Of a stretch of DNA of 64,000 bases, positions 1 through 8,478 are shown piece by piece. The position numbers were made by a program, and so were the translations under genes. Within the stretch, counting starts at the first letter, position 1; the number at the start of each line of letters is the position of its first letter. The DNA is taken from positions 2,131,501 through 2,195,500 of the forward strand of contig NZ_CP106753.1 in NCBI RefSeq assembly GCF_025642115.1, given 5' to 3'. Under the pieces are notes generated by a model, which saw only the letters and a list, made by a program, of their open reading frames with translations, did not search any database and was not told the origin of the DNA. This DNA is from Chitiniphilus purpureus. GTDB taxonomy: Bacteria > Pseudomonadota > Gammaproteobacteria > Burkholderiales > Chitinibacteraceae.

Positions 1-2
1 GC

Positions 3-491
3 GTGCCGATCTTCATGTTGATCATCGCGACGCTGGTCACGGTGGTGGACCTACTGTTCAGCGCATACGCGCATGGGCTGTACCGGGTGCTGGGCATCTT
101 CATCCCGCTGATCACCACCAACTGCATTGTGCTGGCGCGCGCCGAGGTGTTTGCCTCGCGCCAGCCTGTGGCGCGGGCGGCGCTGGACGGTGCGGCCATG
201 GGGGCCGGACTGACGGCGGTGCTGGCCGTGCTGGGTGCGCTGCGGGAACTGGCGGCGCAGGGTACATTGCTGTCCGGCATCGATCTGGTGTTCGGTGCTG
301 CCGCACGCGGCTGGGTCATCCAGGTGACCCCGGCCGATGCGCACTACCAGTTCCTGCTGGCGGCGTTGCCACCCGGGGCTTTTTTCGGTCTGGCCTTCCT
401 GATCGCCGGCAAGAGCGCGTGGGACCGCCGCATCGCCCGCCGCACCGGCCCGGCCCCGCTCGCGACGGTGCCCGATGGCGCCGGCGGCTGA
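3..491 (+). CDS. rsxE: Electron transport complex subunit RsxE/RnfE, C-terminal part
   Basis: This is the 3' part of an integral membrane subunit of the Rnf/Rsx ion-pumping electron transport complex, which moves electrons between ferredoxin or NADH and the SoxR-reducing system in the inner membrane. The gene is cut by the window edge, so the true start lies upstream and the first visible codons are internal. About 162 residues remain of a family that is usually 200-230 long. Family-typical stretches are the helix with TNCIVLARAE, the segment GALRELAAQGTLLSG, and PPGAFFGLAFLIA near the end. The tail is Pro/Ala-rich. The rsxE-nth order is the same as in many gammaproteobacteria, which supports the call. 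Confidence 0.9.
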   Translation: MPIFMLIIATLVTVVDLLFSAYAHGLYRVLGIFIPLITTNCIVLARAEVFASRQPVARAALDGAAMGAGLTAVLAVLGALRELAAQGTLLSGIDLVFGAAARGWVIQVTPADAHYQFLLAALPPGAFFGLAFLIAGKSAWDRRIARRTGPAPLATVPDGAGG

Positions 492-581
492 GCGTCCTGG
501 TTTCCGGTCCGGTTTGCCAGCGCCGCACGCGGACCAGGGTGCGTCGCCCATGGCCGGCAGCCGACTGGATGGAGAAAGTCG

Positions 582-866
582 ATGAACACCGGAAAGGAGA
601 TGGGTGCCGCAGTGTCGGCGCTGTGCTGCGCCACGACTGAAACGCAGCCTGAACTCGAACACGGGGTGGTCATGAACCTACTGTTCGCCGATGCCCGCAC
701 CGGCAATCAGGCGCTGTCCATGGCAATGGAGGACAGGGCGTGGCTCGATTCGGGGCAGGTCGGGGCGGACAAGCGGCCGATCAACCGGGTGACCGTGGCG
801 GCTGCGCACCGGTCGGTGCCGGAGACGGCCCTGGCCCGGTTGAAGGATGCACGGTGCAAGCAATGA
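582..866 (+). CDS. Possible small hypothetical protein between rsxE and nth
   Basis: The 582-bp stretch between rsxE and nth has no gene I recognise. The best candidate is this 94-codon frame. A purine-rich AAAGGAG lies inside it, just before an in-frame ATG at 600, but it is too close to serve that start well. A further in-frame ATG is at 672. The product has no membrane segment, no cysteine cluster and no motif I know. It may be non-coding sequence that happens to be open in GC-rich DNA. From 867 to 1073 I see only the likely leader of nth. Confidence 0.22.
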   Translation: MNTGKEMGAAVSALCCATTETQPELEHGVVMNLLFADARTGNQALSMAMEDRAWLDSGQVGADKRPINRVTVAAAHRSVPETALARLKDARCKQ

Positions 867-1073
867 TCCGGCGATACCTATGCGGCGAAGTCCTGCTGGT
901 TTTCCTGCGGCGGCGGGATGTGCTGACCAAGGTCGTGCTGCATCACCGGAATGGCGCCCGATTGGATATCCTCACGGTGCAGCCGGGCCGGTACTGTACC
1001 GCCCCGGCCGCTGCCCGGCCATCGTCCGAACCGCATTGTCATACGCCTTCACCTGTCCGCGCCCTGTGAACCC

Positions 1074-1724
1074 ATGAACAAAGAAACCCGCCGTATCTTC
1101 TACCAGCGCCTGGCCGAGCTGGACCCGGCACCGACCACCGAACTGGAATACACCACGCCGTTCGAGCTGCTGACCGCGGTGCTGCTCTCGGCGCAGGCCA
1201 CTGACGTGGGTGTCAACAAGGCGACCCGCAGGCTTTTTCCGGTGGCCAATACGCCGCAGGCCATCCTGGCCCTGGGCCAGGCGGGGCTGGAGCCGTATAT
1301 CGCCACCATCGGGCTGTACCGCAGCAAGGCCAAGCACCTGATCGCCACCTGCCGCATCCTGATCGAGCAGCACGGCGGCGAGGTGCCGCGCGAGCGTGCG
1401 GCGCTGGAGGCCCTGCCCGGGGTCGGGCGCAAGACGGCCAACGTGGTGCTCAATACGGCGTTCGGCGAACCCACCATCGCGGTCGACACCCATATCTTCC
1501 GCGTGGCGAACCGGACCGGGCTCGCGCCGGGCAAGGACGTGGTGGCGGTCGAGCACAAGCTGCTACAGGTGACGCCGCCCCAGTTCAAGCTCAATGCCCA
1601 CCACTGGCTGATCCTGCACGGGCGCTACATCTGCAAGGCGCGTCGGCCCGAGTGCTGGCGCTGCCCGGTCAACGACCTGTGCGATTACCGCCCCAAGGAA
1701 CTGATGCCGCCCAAGGGGCGTTGA
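1074..1724 (+). CDS. nth: Endonuclease III (DNA glycosylase/AP lyase)
   Basis: Base-excision repair enzyme that removes oxidised pyrimidines and nicks abasic sites. The ATG at 1074 gives 216 residues, close to the usual 211-213; the longer open frame upstream adds a proline/arginine-rich leader not found in the family. The helix-hairpin-helix is at about residues 113-123 (LPGVGRKTANV), with catalytic Lys120 and Asp138 at the same numbers as in E. coli. The C-terminal [4Fe-4S] loop is complete: Cys187, Cys194, Cys197 and Cys203 in the C-X6-C-X2-C-X5-C pattern. It follows rsxE as in many proteobacteria and is followed after three bases by a GNAT gene, so the two are probably co-transcribed. Confidence 0.97.
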   Translation: MNKETRRIFYQRLAELDPAPTTELEYTTPFELLTAVLLSAQATDVGVNKATRRLFPVANTPQAILALGQAGLEPYIATIGLYRSKAKHLIATCRILIEQHGGEVPRERAALEALPGVGRKTANVVLNTAFGEPTIAVDTHIFRVANRTGLAPGKDVVAVEHKLLQVTPPQFKLNAHHWLILHGRYICKARRPECWRCPVNDLCDYRPKELMPPKGR

Positions 1725-1727
1725 CGC

Positions 1728-2279
1728 ATGAGCGCAGCCCTGGTGAACCCCATCCGGTACCGCCCCATCGATTGGTCGCGGGATGGGCCGGCGTTGCAGG
1801 CATTCGACGCCGCTTATGTGACGGACCGCTGCTACCGCGTCGTCGCCGACGGGTTGGGTTTCACGTTGCACGATGTGCCGCTGGCCGTGCCGTTCCGCAA
1901 GCGCTATGACCTGTCCGGCCTGGATGAGGACATTGCCGCGGCCGGCTTCACGCTGATCGCGCACCAGGGCGAGTCGGTCGCCGGCTTTGCCACGGCGACC
2001 TACCACGCGTGGCAGCGCAGCGTGACGTTGGACAATCTGTTCGTCGCGCCGGCCCGGCAGCGTCGCGGCGTGGGCGCGCATCTGGTGGCCGCCACGGCCG
2101 TGTATGCCCGCGGCACCCCGGCGCGCCAAGTATGGCTGGAAACGCAGACCACCAATGTGGCGGCGATCGATTTCTACCGCGCGCAAGGCTTCGGGCTGTG
2201 CGGGCTCGATCTCGCACTGTATGACCCGCAGCAGGTCGACCCGCGCGAAGTGGCGCTGTATCTGGCGCGGCCGCTGTAG
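1728..2279 (+). CDS. GNAT family N-acetyltransferase
   Basis: Predicted cytosolic acetyl-CoA-dependent N-acetyltransferase of 183 residues with unknown substrate. The acetyl-CoA loop is seen at about residues 106-118 (FVAPARQRRGVGAHL, the Q/R-x-x-G-x-G/A signature), preceded by the beta-strand with VTLDNLFV. Near the C-terminus is the usual AIDFYRAQGF segment. The first 70 residues are less typical and may bind the substrate. It starts three bases after nth and is likely translated from the same mRNA; a link to DNA repair is not implied. Confidence 0.85.
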   Translation: MSAALVNPIRYRPIDWSRDGPALQAFDAAYVTDRCYRVVADGLGFTLHDVPLAVPFRKRYDLSGLDEDIAAAGFTLIAHQGESVAGFATATYHAWQRSVTLDNLFVAPARQRRGVGAHLVAATAVYARGTPARQVWLETQTTNVAAIDFYRAQGFGLCGLDLALYDPQQVDPREVALYLARPL

Positions 2280-2291
2280 CGCCGGCCGCTC

Positions 2292-2897
2292 TCAGGGTGT
2301 GGCGGCGAGTGGCTGGCAATCGATGCGGGTCACGCCGCCGTCGGCCAGCCGGAAGAAGGCGTCCTGCGGCATCTCGCCACTGAACCGCAGGCGCTCCTCG
2401 GCGCCGCTGTAGCGATGGCGCAGCAGCCGCCCGAACAACCCGTGCGACACCACGATCAACCGCGCGGGCAGCGCCGGGTCGGCCAGGAAGTCGTCGATGC
2501 GCGCCAGCACCGCAGCCAGCGCTTCGCCATTGGGCGCATGGAAATGCCAGTCGGGGGCCTGGTCCAGATGGGGGTGGCGCGCGATCAGGTCGGCGCGCAG
2601 CTGCGCTTCCCAATCGCCGAAGCCCACTTCGACCAGCCGCTCGTCCAACTGCAGGGCGGTCTCGGGCAGGCCCAGCGCCTGGGCGACCAGGCGTGCGCTG
2701 CACTGCGCGCGTAGCAGCGGGCTGACCCGCATCTGCCAGCCTTGGGCGTCGCCAAGCTCGCGGCGCAATGCCTCGCCCATCGCGCGCGCCTGTGCCTGCC
2801 CAAGCGTGGTCAGCGCGGAATCACAGCGCCCCTGCAGGCGACGCACCACGTTGTACTCGGTCTGGCCGTGGCGAAGCAGATAAAGTGTGCGGGACAT
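2292..2897 (-). CDS. Histidine phosphatase family (phosphoglycerate mutase-like) protein
   Basis: Member of the branch-1 histidine phosphatase superfamily, about 201 residues. The phosphoacceptor motif LLRHGQTEYN is at residues 6-15, and the second catalytic His is in VVSHGLFGRLL near residue 149. The acidic residue of the family follows LQLDERLVEVGFGDWEA. The ATG at 2897 puts the RHG motif a few residues from the N-terminus, as is normal; the longer frame upstream adds 25 low-complexity residues. The substrate cannot be told from sequence. It converges on the GNAT gene and lies just downstream of the phoH-like gene on the same strand. Confidence 0.88.
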   Translation of the reverse strand: MSRTLYLLRHGQTEYNVVRRLQGRCDSALTTLGQAQARAMGEALRRELGDAQGWQMRVSPLLRAQCSARLVAQALGLPETALQLDERLVEVGFGDWEAQLRADLIARHPHLDQAPDWHFHAPNGEALAAVLARIDDFLADPALPARLIVVSHGLFGRLLRHRYSGAEERLRFSGEMPQDAFFRLADGGVTRIDCQPLAATP

Positions 2898-2979
2898 GGG
2901 CGGCGCCGGGGGCAAAGCGGCGATCATAGCCTGGGGCCCGTCCGGCCCGCGAGCGCCGGACGCCGCCGCCACGGACCGA

Positions 2980-4386
2980 TCAGAGTGCCTCGGCCGCGTG
3001 ATCGGCCAGCCGCGAGCGCTCGCCGCGCTGCAGCGTCACATGCCCGCCGTGCTGCCAGCCCTTGAAGCGGTCCACCACGAAGGTGAGGCCCGACGAACCC
3101 TCGGTGAGATACGGTGTGTCGATCTGGCTGATGTTGCCCAGGCACACCACCTTGGTGCCGGGACCGGCGCGGGTGATCAGCGTCTTCATCTGCTTGGGCG
3201 TCAGGTTCTGCGCCTCGTCGATGATCAGGAACTTGTTGAGGAAGGTGCGGCCGCGCATGAAGTTGAGCGATTTCACCTTGATGCGCGAGCGGATCAGGTC
3301 GCGCGTGGCGGCACGGCCCCAGTCGCCGGCCTCGGCGTCGGACTGGTTGAGTACGTCCAGGTTGTCCTCCAGCGCGCCCATCCACGGCTGCATCTTCTCT
3401 TCCTCGGTGCCCGGCAGGAAGCCGATGTCCTCGCCCACCGGCACGGTGACGCGGGTCATGATGATCTCGGTGTAGATCTTGGATTCCAGCGTCTGCGCCA
3501 GGCCCGCCGCCAGCGTGAGCAGCGTCTTGCCGGTGCCGGCCTGGCCCAGCAGCGAGACGAAGTCGATCTCCGGGTCCATCAAGAGGTTGAGCGCGAAATT
3601 CTGCTCGCGGTTGCGCGCGGTGATGCCCCAGATCGCGTTCTTGCCGTGGCTGTAGTCCTTCAGGCTCTCCAGCGTGGCCTCTTTGCCCTCGACCGACAGC
3701 ACGCGTGCGGTGAAGCCGTCGGCCGGCTGGAACAGCATCTGGTTCGGGTACAGGTCGACGCAGTCCGGGCCCTTGATCTTCCAGTAGCTCTTGCCGCCCT
3801 CCTGCCAGCTTTGCAGATCCTTGCCGTTCCTGTCCCAGAACGACGGTTCGATCTCGCGCGTGCCGGTATAGAGCAGGTCGGTGTCTTCCAGCACCTTGTC
3901 GTTGAAGTAGTCCTCGGCAGCCAGGCCCATGGCGCGGGCCTTGATGCGCATGTTGATGTCCTTGGACACCAGGATCACCTGCCGCTGCTGCTGCATCTGC
4001 TGCAGATGGTGCACCACCCCGAGGATCTGGTTGTCGGCCTTGCCCATCGGCAGCTGCGAGGGCAGCACGCTGGTGATGGCCTCGGTCTGCAGGTAGAGCC
4101 GGCCGCTTGCCTGCCCCTTGCTGGCCTGCAGCAGCGCCACGCCGGTGTGCAGGTTCTCCTCCTGCCCGGCAAGCAGCTCCTCGATGAAGCGGCTGGTCTG
4201 GCGCGCATTGCGGGCGACTTCGCTCATGCCCTTCTTGTTGTTGTCCAGTTCCTCCAGCGTCATCATCGGCAGGAACAGATCGTGTTCCTCGAAGCGGAAG
4301 ATCGACGTCGGATCGTGCATCAGCACGTTGGTGTCCAGCACGAAGAGCTTGGTTTCCTGAGCGCGGCGGGATTTACGGGCGGCCAT
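2980..4386 (-). CDS. PIN domain-PhoH family ATPase
   Basis: A 468-residue protein joining an N-terminal PIN-type RNase domain (LFVLDTNVLMHD at residues 14-25, with further acidic residues in LEELDNNKKG and the VSKDINMR segment) to a C-terminal PhoH ATPase. The Walker A motif GQAGTGKT is at 281-288 and the Walker B motif FLIIDEAQN near 386-394. This PIN-PhoH arrangement is known as an ATP-dependent RNA unwinding and cleavage module (PhoH2 type). It is not the same as the shorter PhoH/YbeZ near ybeY. It is followed on the same strand by the histidine phosphatase gene after an 82-base gap and lies downstream of bcp, with a hairpin terminator between bcp and it. Confidence 0.92.
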   Translation of the reverse strand: MAARKSRRAQETKLFVLDTNVLMHDPTSIFRFEEHDLFLPMMTLEELDNNKKGMSEVARNARQTSRFIEELLAGQEENLHTGVALLQASKGQASGRLYLQTEAITSVLPSQLPMGKADNQILGVVHHLQQMQQQRQVILVSKDINMRIKARAMGLAAEDYFNDKVLEDTDLLYTGTREIEPSFWDRNGKDLQSWQEGGKSYWKIKGPDCVDLYPNQMLFQPADGFTARVLSVEGKEATLESLKDYSHGKNAIWGITARNREQNFALNLLMDPEIDFVSLLGQAGTGKTLLTLAAGLAQTLESKIYTEIIMTRVTVPVGEDIGFLPGTEEEKMQPWMGALEDNLDVLNQSDAEAGDWGRAATRDLIRSRIKVKSLNFMRGRTFLNKFLIIDEAQNLTPKQMKTLITRAGPGTKVVCLGNISQIDTPYLTEGSSGLTFVVDRFKGWQHGGHVTLQRGERSRLADHAAEAL

Positions 4387-4425
4387 GGTCTAGTCCTTGT
4401 TGTGATGGGCTGGATGACAACGACA

Positions 4426-4445
4426 AAGCGGCCTTGCGGCCGCTT
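4426..4445 (-). terminator. Hairpin after bcp
   Basis: Perfect 8-bp stem AAGCGGCC/GGCCGCTT with a 4-base loop (GCAA on the minus strand), beginning four bases after the bcp stop codon and followed by TTTGTCGTTG. The T-tract is short, so termination may be partial. Confidence 0.55.
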
Positions 4446-4449
4446 CGGG

Positions 4450-4902
4450 TTACTTCAGGGTCTGGACGAAATCGAGCACCTCCTTGACGTGGCCCGGTAC
4501 CTTCACACCGCGCCATTCCTTGACGACATGTCCCTCGCGGTCGACGACGAAGGTGCTGCGCTCCACCCCGCGCACCTGTCTGCCGTACATGTTCTTGAGC
4601 TTCATCACGCCCAGCGCCTCGCACAGGCGCTCGTCCGGGTCGCTGATCAGCTCGAATGGAAAGCATTGCTTGCTCTTGAAGCCCTCGTGCGACCTGACCG
4701 AATCGCGCGAGACGCCGAACACCGTGACGCCGGCGGCAGCGAAATCGGCGTGATGGATGCGGAAATCATTGCCTTCGGTGGTGCAGCCGGGGGTGTTGTC
4801 CTTGGGGTAGAAGTAGAGCACGTAGGCCTGACCGCGCAATGCGGCGGGGTCGAAGGTGCCGCCGCCGGTGGTTGGCAGGGTCAGGGCAGGGATGCTGGAC
4901 AT
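4450..4902 (-). CDS. bcp: Thioredoxin-dependent peroxiredoxin, Bcp/PrxQ family
   Basis: Cytosolic peroxidase of 150 residues that reduces H2O2 and organic hydroperoxides. The peroxidatic Cys40 lies in YPKDNTPGCTTE. The E. coli-type resolving Cys, five residues later, is replaced by Asn. Cys80 and Cys94 are the remaining cysteines; Cys80, in the helix after SHEGF, is near the place where the alpha-3 resolving Cys lies in the other PrxQ subtype. The ATG at 4902 was chosen because the product then begins with the family-typical strand; the upstream extension is basic and unlike the family. It is divergent from dcd. Confidence 0.93.
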   Translation of the reverse strand: MSSIPALTLPTTGGGTFDPAALRGQAYVLYFYPKDNTPGCTTEGNDFRIHHADFAAAGVTVFGVSRDSVRSHEGFKSKQCFPFELISDPDERLCEALGVMKLKNMYGRQVRGVERSTFVVDREGHVVKEWRGVKVPGHVKEVLDFVQTLK

Positions 4903-5061
4903 GGATGCTCCGTCTGAAGTGGTTCGAACACGCGCCCCGCGATCCATTCTGGGCAAAGCCCGGGGTTGCGGCAAGGCGCGGTGCGGGCGGCTGCGGTTTT
5001 GCCAACAGCCCCGTCGACCTGGGTACAATACCCGGCATTTTTTTCAGATGGTGTGACAACG

Positions 5062-5637
5062 ATGAGTATCAAGAGCGACCGCTGGATCCGGCGCATGGTC
5101 GAGCAGCAGCGGATGATCGAACCGTTTGTGCCGGGCCAGGTGAAGGAGGTGGACGGCGCGCGCATCGTGTCCTACGGCACCTCCAGCTACGGCTACGATA
5201 TCCGCTGTGCCGACGAATTCAAGGTGTTCACCAACCTGAACAGCACCATCGTCGATCCCAAGAACTTCGACGAGAACAGCTTCGTCGATGTGTCGGGCAA
5301 GGGCTATTGCATCATCCCGCCCAACTCGTTCGCGCTGGCGCGCACGGTCGAGTACTTCCGCATCCCGCGCAACGTGCTGACGGTGTGCCTTGGCAAATCC
5401 ACCTATGCGCGCTGCGGCATCATCGTCAATGTCACGCCGTTCGAGCCCGAGTGGGAAGGCTATGTGACGCTGGAGTTTTCCAACACCACCCCGCTGCCGG
5501 CCAAGATCTATGCCAACGAAGGCGTGGCGCAGGTGCTGTTCTTCGAAGCCGATGCCGACGATGTGTGCGAGACGAGCTACCGCGATCGCGGCGGCAAGTA
5601 TCAGGGCCAGGTCGGCGTGACGCTGCCCAAGACCTGA
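5062..5637 (+). CDS. dcd: dCTP deaminase
   Basis: Converts dCTP to dUTP in pyrimidine deoxynucleotide synthesis as a homotrimer. It has 191 residues, within the normal 188-193. Recognisable blocks are [11 protein letters not shown] at the start, [16 protein letters not shown], the nucleotide-binding segment [19 protein letters not shown] with the catalytic Glu following, and QVLFFEAD. The ATG at 5062 follows a weak purine stretch and gives the usual N-terminus. A TACAAT -10-like hexamer at 5024-5029 may belong to its promoter, though the nearest TTGCCA is 19 bases away. Divergent from bcp. Confidence 0.96.
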   Translation: MSIKSDRWIRRMVEQQRMIEPFVPGQVKEVDGARIVSYGTSSYGYDIRCADEFKVFTNLNSTIVDPKNFDENSFVDVSGKGYCIIPPNSFALARTVEYFRIPRNVLTVCLGKSTYARCGIIVNVTPFEPEWEGYVTLEFSNTTPLPAKIYANEGVAQVLFFEADADDVCETSYRDRGGKYQGQVGVTLPKT

Positions 5638-5773
5638 CGGACCTGCCGCCCCGCGCGGCTGCAACCGGCTCCCGCGGTGGCAGGTGCTGAGGCAGACCAA
5701 GCCAGGCTATGGCGCCGCTGTCCGGGACGGCGCATGCTTGCGCTCTCTCCATTTCCGGCATCAGGAGCACGCC

Positions 5774-6817
5774 ATGGCCTATCACGCCGCCGAGCAACGT
5801 TACGACACCATGATCTATCGCCGCTGCGGCGCGAGCGGCCTGCGCCTGCCGGCGCTGTCGCTCGGTCTGTGGCACAACTTCGGTGACAGCGTTCCCATCG
5901 AGCGGCAACGTGCCATGCTGCGTACCGCGTTCGACCTTGGCATCACCCATTTCGACCTTGCCAACAACTACGGCCCGCCCTACGGCGCTGCCGAGACCAA
6001 CTTCGGCCGGCTGTTGCGCGAGGATTTCAGGCCCTACCGCGACGAACTGATCATCGCCACCAAGGCCGGCTGGGACATGTGGCCGGGGCCGTATGGGCAG
6101 GGTGGCGGCAGCCGCAAATACGTGCTCGCCAGTCTGGACCAGAGCCTTGCGCGCCTGGGGCTGGATTATGTCGACATCTTCTATTCGCACCGCTTTGACA
6201 TCGATACGCCGTTGGAGGAGACCGCCAGCGCACTGGCCACGGCGGTGCAGCAGGGCAAGGCGCTCTATATCGGCATCTCGTCGTATTCGCCCGGCAAGAC
6301 CCGCGAGATGGCCGCACTGCTCGCGCAATGGCAGGTGCCGCTGCTGATCCATCAGCCTGCCTACAACATGCTCAACCGCTGGGTCGAGCACGAGCTGCTG
6401 GATACGCTGACGGATCTGGGCGCCGGCTGCATCACCTTCACCGCGCTGGCTCAGGGGCTGTTGTCGGACAAGTACCTGGACGGGATCCCGGCCGGGGCGC
6501 GTATCAACCAGCCCGGTGGCGCTTCACTGCAGCGCAGCCACCTGAGCGATGAGAACCTCGCCCGCGTGCGTGCGCTGAACGAGATCGCCAGGGCACGTGG
6601 ACAGAGCCTGGCGCAGATGGCGCTCGCCTGGGTGCTGCGCCATCCGGCGGTCACCACCACGTTGATCGGTGCCAGCTCGCCCGGGCAGATCCGCGAGAAC
6701 GTCGGCGCGCTGCAGAACCTGGCCTTCACCGCCGAGGAGCTGGCGCGGATCGACCAGTACGCGGTCGAGAGCGGCATCAATCTGTGGGAAAAGCCGTCGA
6801 CCGACCAGCGTATCTGA
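5774..6817 (+). CDS. gpr: Aldo/keto reductase, L-glyceraldehyde 3-phosphate reductase type
   Basis: NADPH-dependent AKR14-type reductase of 347 residues, close throughout to E. coli YghZ/Gpr, which reduces L-glyceraldehyde 3-phosphate and detoxifies methylglyoxal. The tetrad is visible: Asp and Tyr in FDLANNYGPP, Lys in IIATKAGWDMWPGPYG, and His in DIFYSHRFD. The C-terminal coenzyme segment TTLIGASSPGQIREN is present. The ATG at 5774 has CAGGAG eight bases upstream; the open frame further upstream is not family-like. It lies between dcd and cysS on the same strand with gaps large enough for its own promoter. Confidence 0.92.
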   Translation: MAYHAAEQRYDTMIYRRCGASGLRLPALSLGLWHNFGDSVPIERQRAMLRTAFDLGITHFDLANNYGPPYGAAETNFGRLLREDFRPYRDELIIATKAGWDMWPGPYGQGGGSRKYVLASLDQSLARLGLDYVDIFYSHRFDIDTPLEETASALATAVQQGKALYIGISSYSPGKTREMAALLAQWQVPLLIHQPAYNMLNRWVEHELLDTLTDLGAGCITFTALAQGLLSDKYLDGIPAGARINQPGGASLQRSHLSDENLARVRALNEIARARGQSLAQMALAWVLRHPAVTTTLIGASSPGQIRENVGALQNLAFTAEELARIDQYAVESGINLWEKPSTDQRI

Positions 6818-6867
6818 ATCCCGTCCGTGCCGCCGCGGCGCATACCCTGCGCCGCGCGGCGCTTTGC

Positions 6868-6873
6868 TAGAAT
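6868..6873 (+). promoter_or_regulatory. Possible -10 element of cysS
   Basis: TAGAAT preceded by TTTGC lies 29 bases before the cysS start codon. It resembles an extended -10 hexamer, but no convincing -35 can be picked in the GC-rich sequence upstream. Confidence 0.3.
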
Positions 6874-6901
6874 CGCGGTTTTCCTGCCGACCCGCCCGAC
6901 C

Positions 6902-8281
6902 ATGATCACTCTCTACAACACCCTCACGCGCGACAAGGAAGTCTTCAAGCCCATCCACCCGGGCAAGGTGAACATGTATGTGTGCGGCATGACCGTCTAC
7001 GACTACTGTCACCTGGGACATGCGCGCGTGATGGTGGTGTTCGACATGGTGGCGCGCTGGCTGCGCGCATCCGGCTATGCGGTGAACTACGTGCGCAACA
7101 TCACCGACATCGACGACAAGATCATCAAGCGGGCGCTGGAGAACGGCGAGCCGATCGATGCGCTGACCGAGCGCTTCATCGCCGCCATGAACGAGGATGC
7201 CGATGCGCTCGGCGTGCTGCGGCCGGATCACGAGCCGCGCGCCACGGCGTTCGTCGGTGCCATGCACCAGATGATCGGGCAATTGATCGACAACGGGCTG
7301 GCCTACCCCGCGCCCAACGGCGATGTGTACTACGCGGTACGCAAGTTCGACGGCTACGGCAAGCTTTCGGGCAAGTCGCTGGACGATCTGCGCGCCGGCG
7401 AGCGGGTGGACGTGGACCCGAACAAGGAGGACCCACTCGACTTCGTGCTGTGGAAGGCGGCCAAGCCGGACGAGCCGGCCGAGGCCAAGTGGGCGTCGCC
7501 ATGGGGGGCGGGACGGCCGGGCTGGCATATCGAATGTTCGGCGATGAGCTGCCACCACCTGGGCGCGCATTTCGACATCCACGGCGGCGGCGCCGACCTG
7601 CAGTTTCCGCACCACGAGAACGAGATCGCGCAGAGCGAGGGCGCAAGCGGCCACCGCTATGTGAACTACTGGATGCACAACGGCTTCATCCGGGTGGACA
7701 ACGAGAAGATGTCCAAGAGCCTGGGCAACTTCTTCACCATCCGTGATGTGCTGCAGAAGTACGATGCCGAGGTGGTGCGCTTTTTCATCCTGCGCGCCCA
7801 CTACCGTAGCCCGCTCAACTACAGCGACGCGCACCTGGACGACGCCAAGAACGCGCTGACCCGACTCTACACCGCCCTGAAAAGCGTGTCGCCGGCTGAC
7901 ACGGCGGTGGACTGGGCCTCGCCCCATGCCGCGCGCTTCAAGGCTGCGATGGACGACGACTTCAACACCACCGAGGCGGTGGCGGTGCTGTTCGAATTGG
8001 CCCACGAAGCCAACCGGCAGCAATCCGCGGCGCTGGCGGGCGAACTGAGGGCGCTGGCGGGTGTGCTGGGCCTGCTGCAGCGCGAACCGCAGGCATTCCT
8101 GCAGGCCGGGGCGGGTGAGGGCGAGTGGGGCGCTGCGCGCATCGAAGCGGCGATCGCCGCACGCAAGGCCGCACGCGTGGCCAAGGACTGGGCCGAATCC
8201 GACCGCATCCGCGATGAGCTGCTGGCCAACGGCATCGTGCTGGAAGACGGCGCCGGCGGCACTGGCTGGCGAAGATTGTAA
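6902..8281 (+). CDS. cysS: Cysteinyl-tRNA synthetase
   Basis: Class I aminoacyl-tRNA synthetase charging tRNA-Cys, 459 residues (family about 460). The HIGH-type motif is HLGH, following [10 protein letters not shown], whose Cys is the first zinc ligand. Further zinc ligands are in HIECSAMSC and [15 protein letters not shown], and the KMSKS loop is [10 protein letters not shown]. The C-terminal anticodon-binding domain ends with the usual [11 protein letters not shown] sequence. The ATG at 6902 gives the family-typical [12 protein letters not shown] start. A strong intrinsic terminator follows the stop codon by 16 bases. Confidence 0.98.
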   Translation: MITLYNTLTRDKEVFKPIHPGKVNMYVCGMTVYDYCHLGHARVMVVFDMVARWLRASGYAVNYVRNITDIDDKIIKRALENGEPIDALTERFIAAMNEDADALGVLRPDHEPRATAFVGAMHQMIGQLIDNGLAYPAPNGDVYYAVRKFDGYGKLSGKSLDDLRAGERVDVDPNKEDPLDFVLWKAAKPDEPAEAKWASPWGAGRPGWHIECSAMSCHHLGAHFDIHGGGADLQFPHHENEIAQSEGASGHRYVNYWMHNGFIRVDNEKMSKSLGNFFTIRDVLQKYDAEVVRFFILRAHYRSPLNYSDAHLDDAKNALTRLYTALKSVSPADTAVDWASPHAARFKAAMDDDFNTTEAVAVLFELAHEANRQQSAALAGELRALAGVLGLLQREPQAFLQAGAGEGEWGAARIEAAIAARKAARVAKDWAESDRIRDELLANGIVLEDGAGGTGWRRL

Positions 8282-8297
8282 GATATTGCGGTGATAC

Positions 8298-8325
8298 ACA
8301 GGGCGCGGCAGCGCCCTGTTTTTAT
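8298..8325 (+). terminator. Intrinsic terminator of cysS
   Basis: Perfect 9-bp stem ACAGGGCGC/GCGCCCTGT with loop GGCA, followed by TTTTTATT. It starts 16 bases after the cysS stop codon. Confidence 0.9.
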
Positions 8326-8478
8326 TCCGCTTTTTGCCAAAGGCCACGGTTGGCGCGGCTGTCCGCCCCACACTGTCTGTGCCGGACTGTCCTACCTTTT
8401 GTCAACCGGCGCCTTGCCACGGCCATGCTGCAGCACTGCTAGCTTTCAATGCGGCTATGATGCTTCGAAGGAGGCGCC

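Noticed and set aside
2887..4917. A 676-codon open frame on the plus strand opposite the phoH-like gene and bcp
   Set aside because: It is the antisense of genes with clear family motifs. Long open frames on the wrong strand are common in GC-rich DNA.
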